DNA of 64,000 nt. Origin: Cytophagales bacterium. GTDB lineage: Bacteria; Bacteroidota; Bacteroidia; Cytophagales; Thermoflexibacteraceae. This document shows, one piece after another, positions 62,766 through 64,000 of the stretch (the first letter of the stretch is position 1; the number at the start of each line of letters is the position of its first letter). Where the stretch lies: assembly GCA_013299115.1 (NCBI GenBank), contig JAAFKA010000018.1, positions 49,594 through 113,593 of the forward strand. The letters are read 5' to 3'. The position numbers were made by a program, and so were the translations under genes. The notes under the pieces were generated by a model. That model did no database searches. It was not told where the DNA came from and saw only the letters and a program-made list of their open reading frames with translations.

Positions 62766-62775
62766 CCAATATTGC

Positions 62776-62813
62776 AATCCTGTTGGGCTTTCCAAAACCT
62801 AACAGGATTTTTT
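62776..62813. terminator. Terminator between glnN and the convergent DUF1703 gene
   Basis: AATCCTGTT and AACAGGATT (with GGG/CCT inside) form the stem and T6G follows on the plus strand. It overlaps the stop of the minus-strand gene. Confidence 0.6.
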
Positions 62814-64000
62814 TGTTATTTCGTTCATATACACCTTTGCTTTTACGACCACTAGCGTAAATGCTTTTAATGTCGTCATATTTTGTAAGATGTTGTCATT
62901 TTCCAAATAATTTCTTAGCTGTTTTTCGGCAGCAGCTTGCGTAGTTTCCAATAAATGTTCTTCCTCTTTTTTCAAATATTTTACCTCCAACACATATTGG
63001 GTATGTGTTTTTTGATTGTTTGGTTTTACCAAAAACTCAATGTCCACATAGCCCAAATTGCCCGCCACCTCTCTTTCCGACCGAATAAAAAATACATTGC
63101 CTTGCATGGCATAAGAAATGATGAGCAATTTTACATATTTTTCGTCAAATCGTTGAAAATCACGATTGGATAAGATTTCTAAATTTCGTTCTACCAACTC
63201 GAAAAATGACTTTTCATTCCCCCTTGCCAAAGCCAACACCGCAGGACGTACTTTGTCTTCCTCATAATATAAATCTGCTCTTTCTTGCAATACATTGGCG
63301 TAATATTCCCAATACAATTCGCCAATCACTAAATTAGGAATTTTGAACACAGGCATAGCTACTTCATTTTCTCCTGCTATGGTCAAATTGCCCAAATAAT
63401 AGAGAAAGTTGATAAACTCTGTTCTCCTGAAACCTTTTTCAAAGTTAAATTGGTAAATCAAACTGCTTTCTATGCGGTTTTCTTTCAAAATAGTTTCCAA
63501 TACCTCCAAATTATCTTGCCAATTTGCCATCTCAAACATCTTTTTGAGTTTGCCATAATCAGGCATAATATTAGGGTCAAGCATCAGACGTGGGTATTGT
63601 TGCGTATTTTTAAATTTCTCTAAGAAAAACAGCACCATATCCGAATTATAAATCGTATAATTTTTTGCAGGATTAAATTTATACCCATTATAGTGCAATC
63701 GCAAATCATTCATAATTTGGGGCAGTCGGCTTTTGTCTTCCAAAATCATCTCCACCAAACTTTGCACCTCATCTTCTGTAAAGCCCATCATGTCGTGAAA
63801 ATCATATTCGTTTGTCAGGTGCGTAACAATATTAAAGCCACTGGTAACAGAGTCCAAAGTGATGGGCGAAACCCCTGTGATAAAAAACCTATCCACAATA
63901 CCTGCTTGGGTTGCCTCTTTTACCATTTCATAAAATTTGCGAACATAGCCATTTTGCGACACACTTGACTTGAATTCGTCTAAATCTCGGATAAGAATTT
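62799..64000 (-). CDS. AAA-ATPase-like / PD-(D/E)XK protein (DUF1703 type), copy 3, cut by the window edge
   Basis: The open frame runs past 64000 without a start: the residues before SQNGYVRKFYEMVK read ILIRDLDEFKSS. A GTG at 63962 is therefore not the true start. Shared blocks with copies 1 and 2 are QNGYVRKFYE, FFITGVSPITLDSVTSGFNI and a C-terminal nuclease-like YVLEVKYLKKEEE. Overall it is far more diverged than they are from each other. About 400 of an expected 520-570 residues are seen; the P-loop part lies outside the window. Confidence 0.85.
   Translation of the reverse strand, partial: ILIRDLDEFKSSVSQNGYVRKFYEMVKEATQAGIVDRFFITGVSPITLDSVTSGFNIVTHLTNEYDFHDMMGFTEDEVQSLVEMILEDKSRLPQIMNDLRLHYNGYKFNPAKNYTIYNSDMVLFFLEKFKNTQQYPRLMLDPNIMPDYGKLKKMFEMANWQDNLEVLETILKENRIESSLIYQFNFEKGFRRTEFINFLYYLGNLTIAGENEVAMPVFKIPNLVIGELYWEYYANVLQERADLYYEEDKVRPAVLALARGNEKSFFELVERNLEILSNRDFQRFDEKYVKLLIISYAMQGNVFFIRSEREVAGNLGYVDIEFLVKPNNQKTHTQYVLEVKYLKKEEEHLLETTQAAAEKQLRNYLENDNILQNMTTLKAFTLVVVKAKVYMNEITKKSC

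Noticed and set aside
62799..63962. Complete DUF1703 gene starting at GTG 63962
   Set aside because: The frame continues beyond with family-like sequence to the window edge, so the gene is cut rather than short.

Overview
The window looks like chromosome of a Bacteroidota bacterium, most likely of the Cytophagales type. The signs are AT-rich DNA, promoters of the TTTG / TAnnTTTG kind, a type III glutamine synthetase, a short NuoG, the citrulline hydrolase CtlX, DUF1703 ATPase-nucleases, many FKBP and TPR envelope proteins, and a long type II-C Cas9. No rRNA or tRNA gene was recognised. Both window edges cut a gene.

Layout. 0-4 kb: the start of an exported protein, two tandem mosaic AAA/PD-(D/E)XK proteins and an Rpn-nuclease remnant. 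4-11 kb: an XRE regulator translationally coupled to an ABC ATPase, an AlaDH/saccharopine-dehydrogenase-like enzyme, DoxX, peptidyl-tRNA hydrolase and a carotenoid oxygenase. 11-21 kb: a 1769-residue kinase/ATPase/GAF/phosphatase protein, a HAMP-GAF-PAS receptor, and PBP2. 21-28 kb: a small type II-C CRISPR locus. 28-49 kb: mostly housekeeping (acyl-CoA ligase, TPR proteins, NuoG, Pcm, rhomboid, Smr protein, NuoC, CtlX, LysS) and a 1158-residue actin/Hsp70-fold protein. 49.4-50.3 kb: a graveyard of broken mobile and regulatory genes. 50-64 kb: TrpE, a secreted nuclease, an FKBP lipoprotein cluster split by a TdeIII-type restriction-modification operon, AroA, GlnN, and a third DUF1703 protein running off the edge.

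The CRISPR locus is the most unusual part. It holds an apparently intact cas9, a PD-(D/E)XK-like gene in antisense, a cas1 that lost its 3' third next to a palindromic element, cas2, and an array of only three 36-bp repeats. On the minus strand the last repeat is followed, after 13 nt, by a degenerate inverted copy of itself and then a T-tract terminator. That is the order spacer, repeat, loop, anti-repeat, tail, terminator: a natural single-guide-like RNA. The reading offered here is a locus that can no longer acquire spacers but may still make an RNA that loads Cas9, perhaps for regulation.

Intergenic DNA is full of palindromes belonging to several dispersed families: a GATGACATC-core element in six places, REP-like CATACGCTTTAGCGTGTG hairpins beside a broken RAYT-type transposase gene, CTAAAGTCC hairpins, and tandem 69-bp double hairpins before cas9. 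Several sit within a few bases of stop codons or at breakpoints of decayed genes, so they appear both to end transcripts and to mark genome remodelling.
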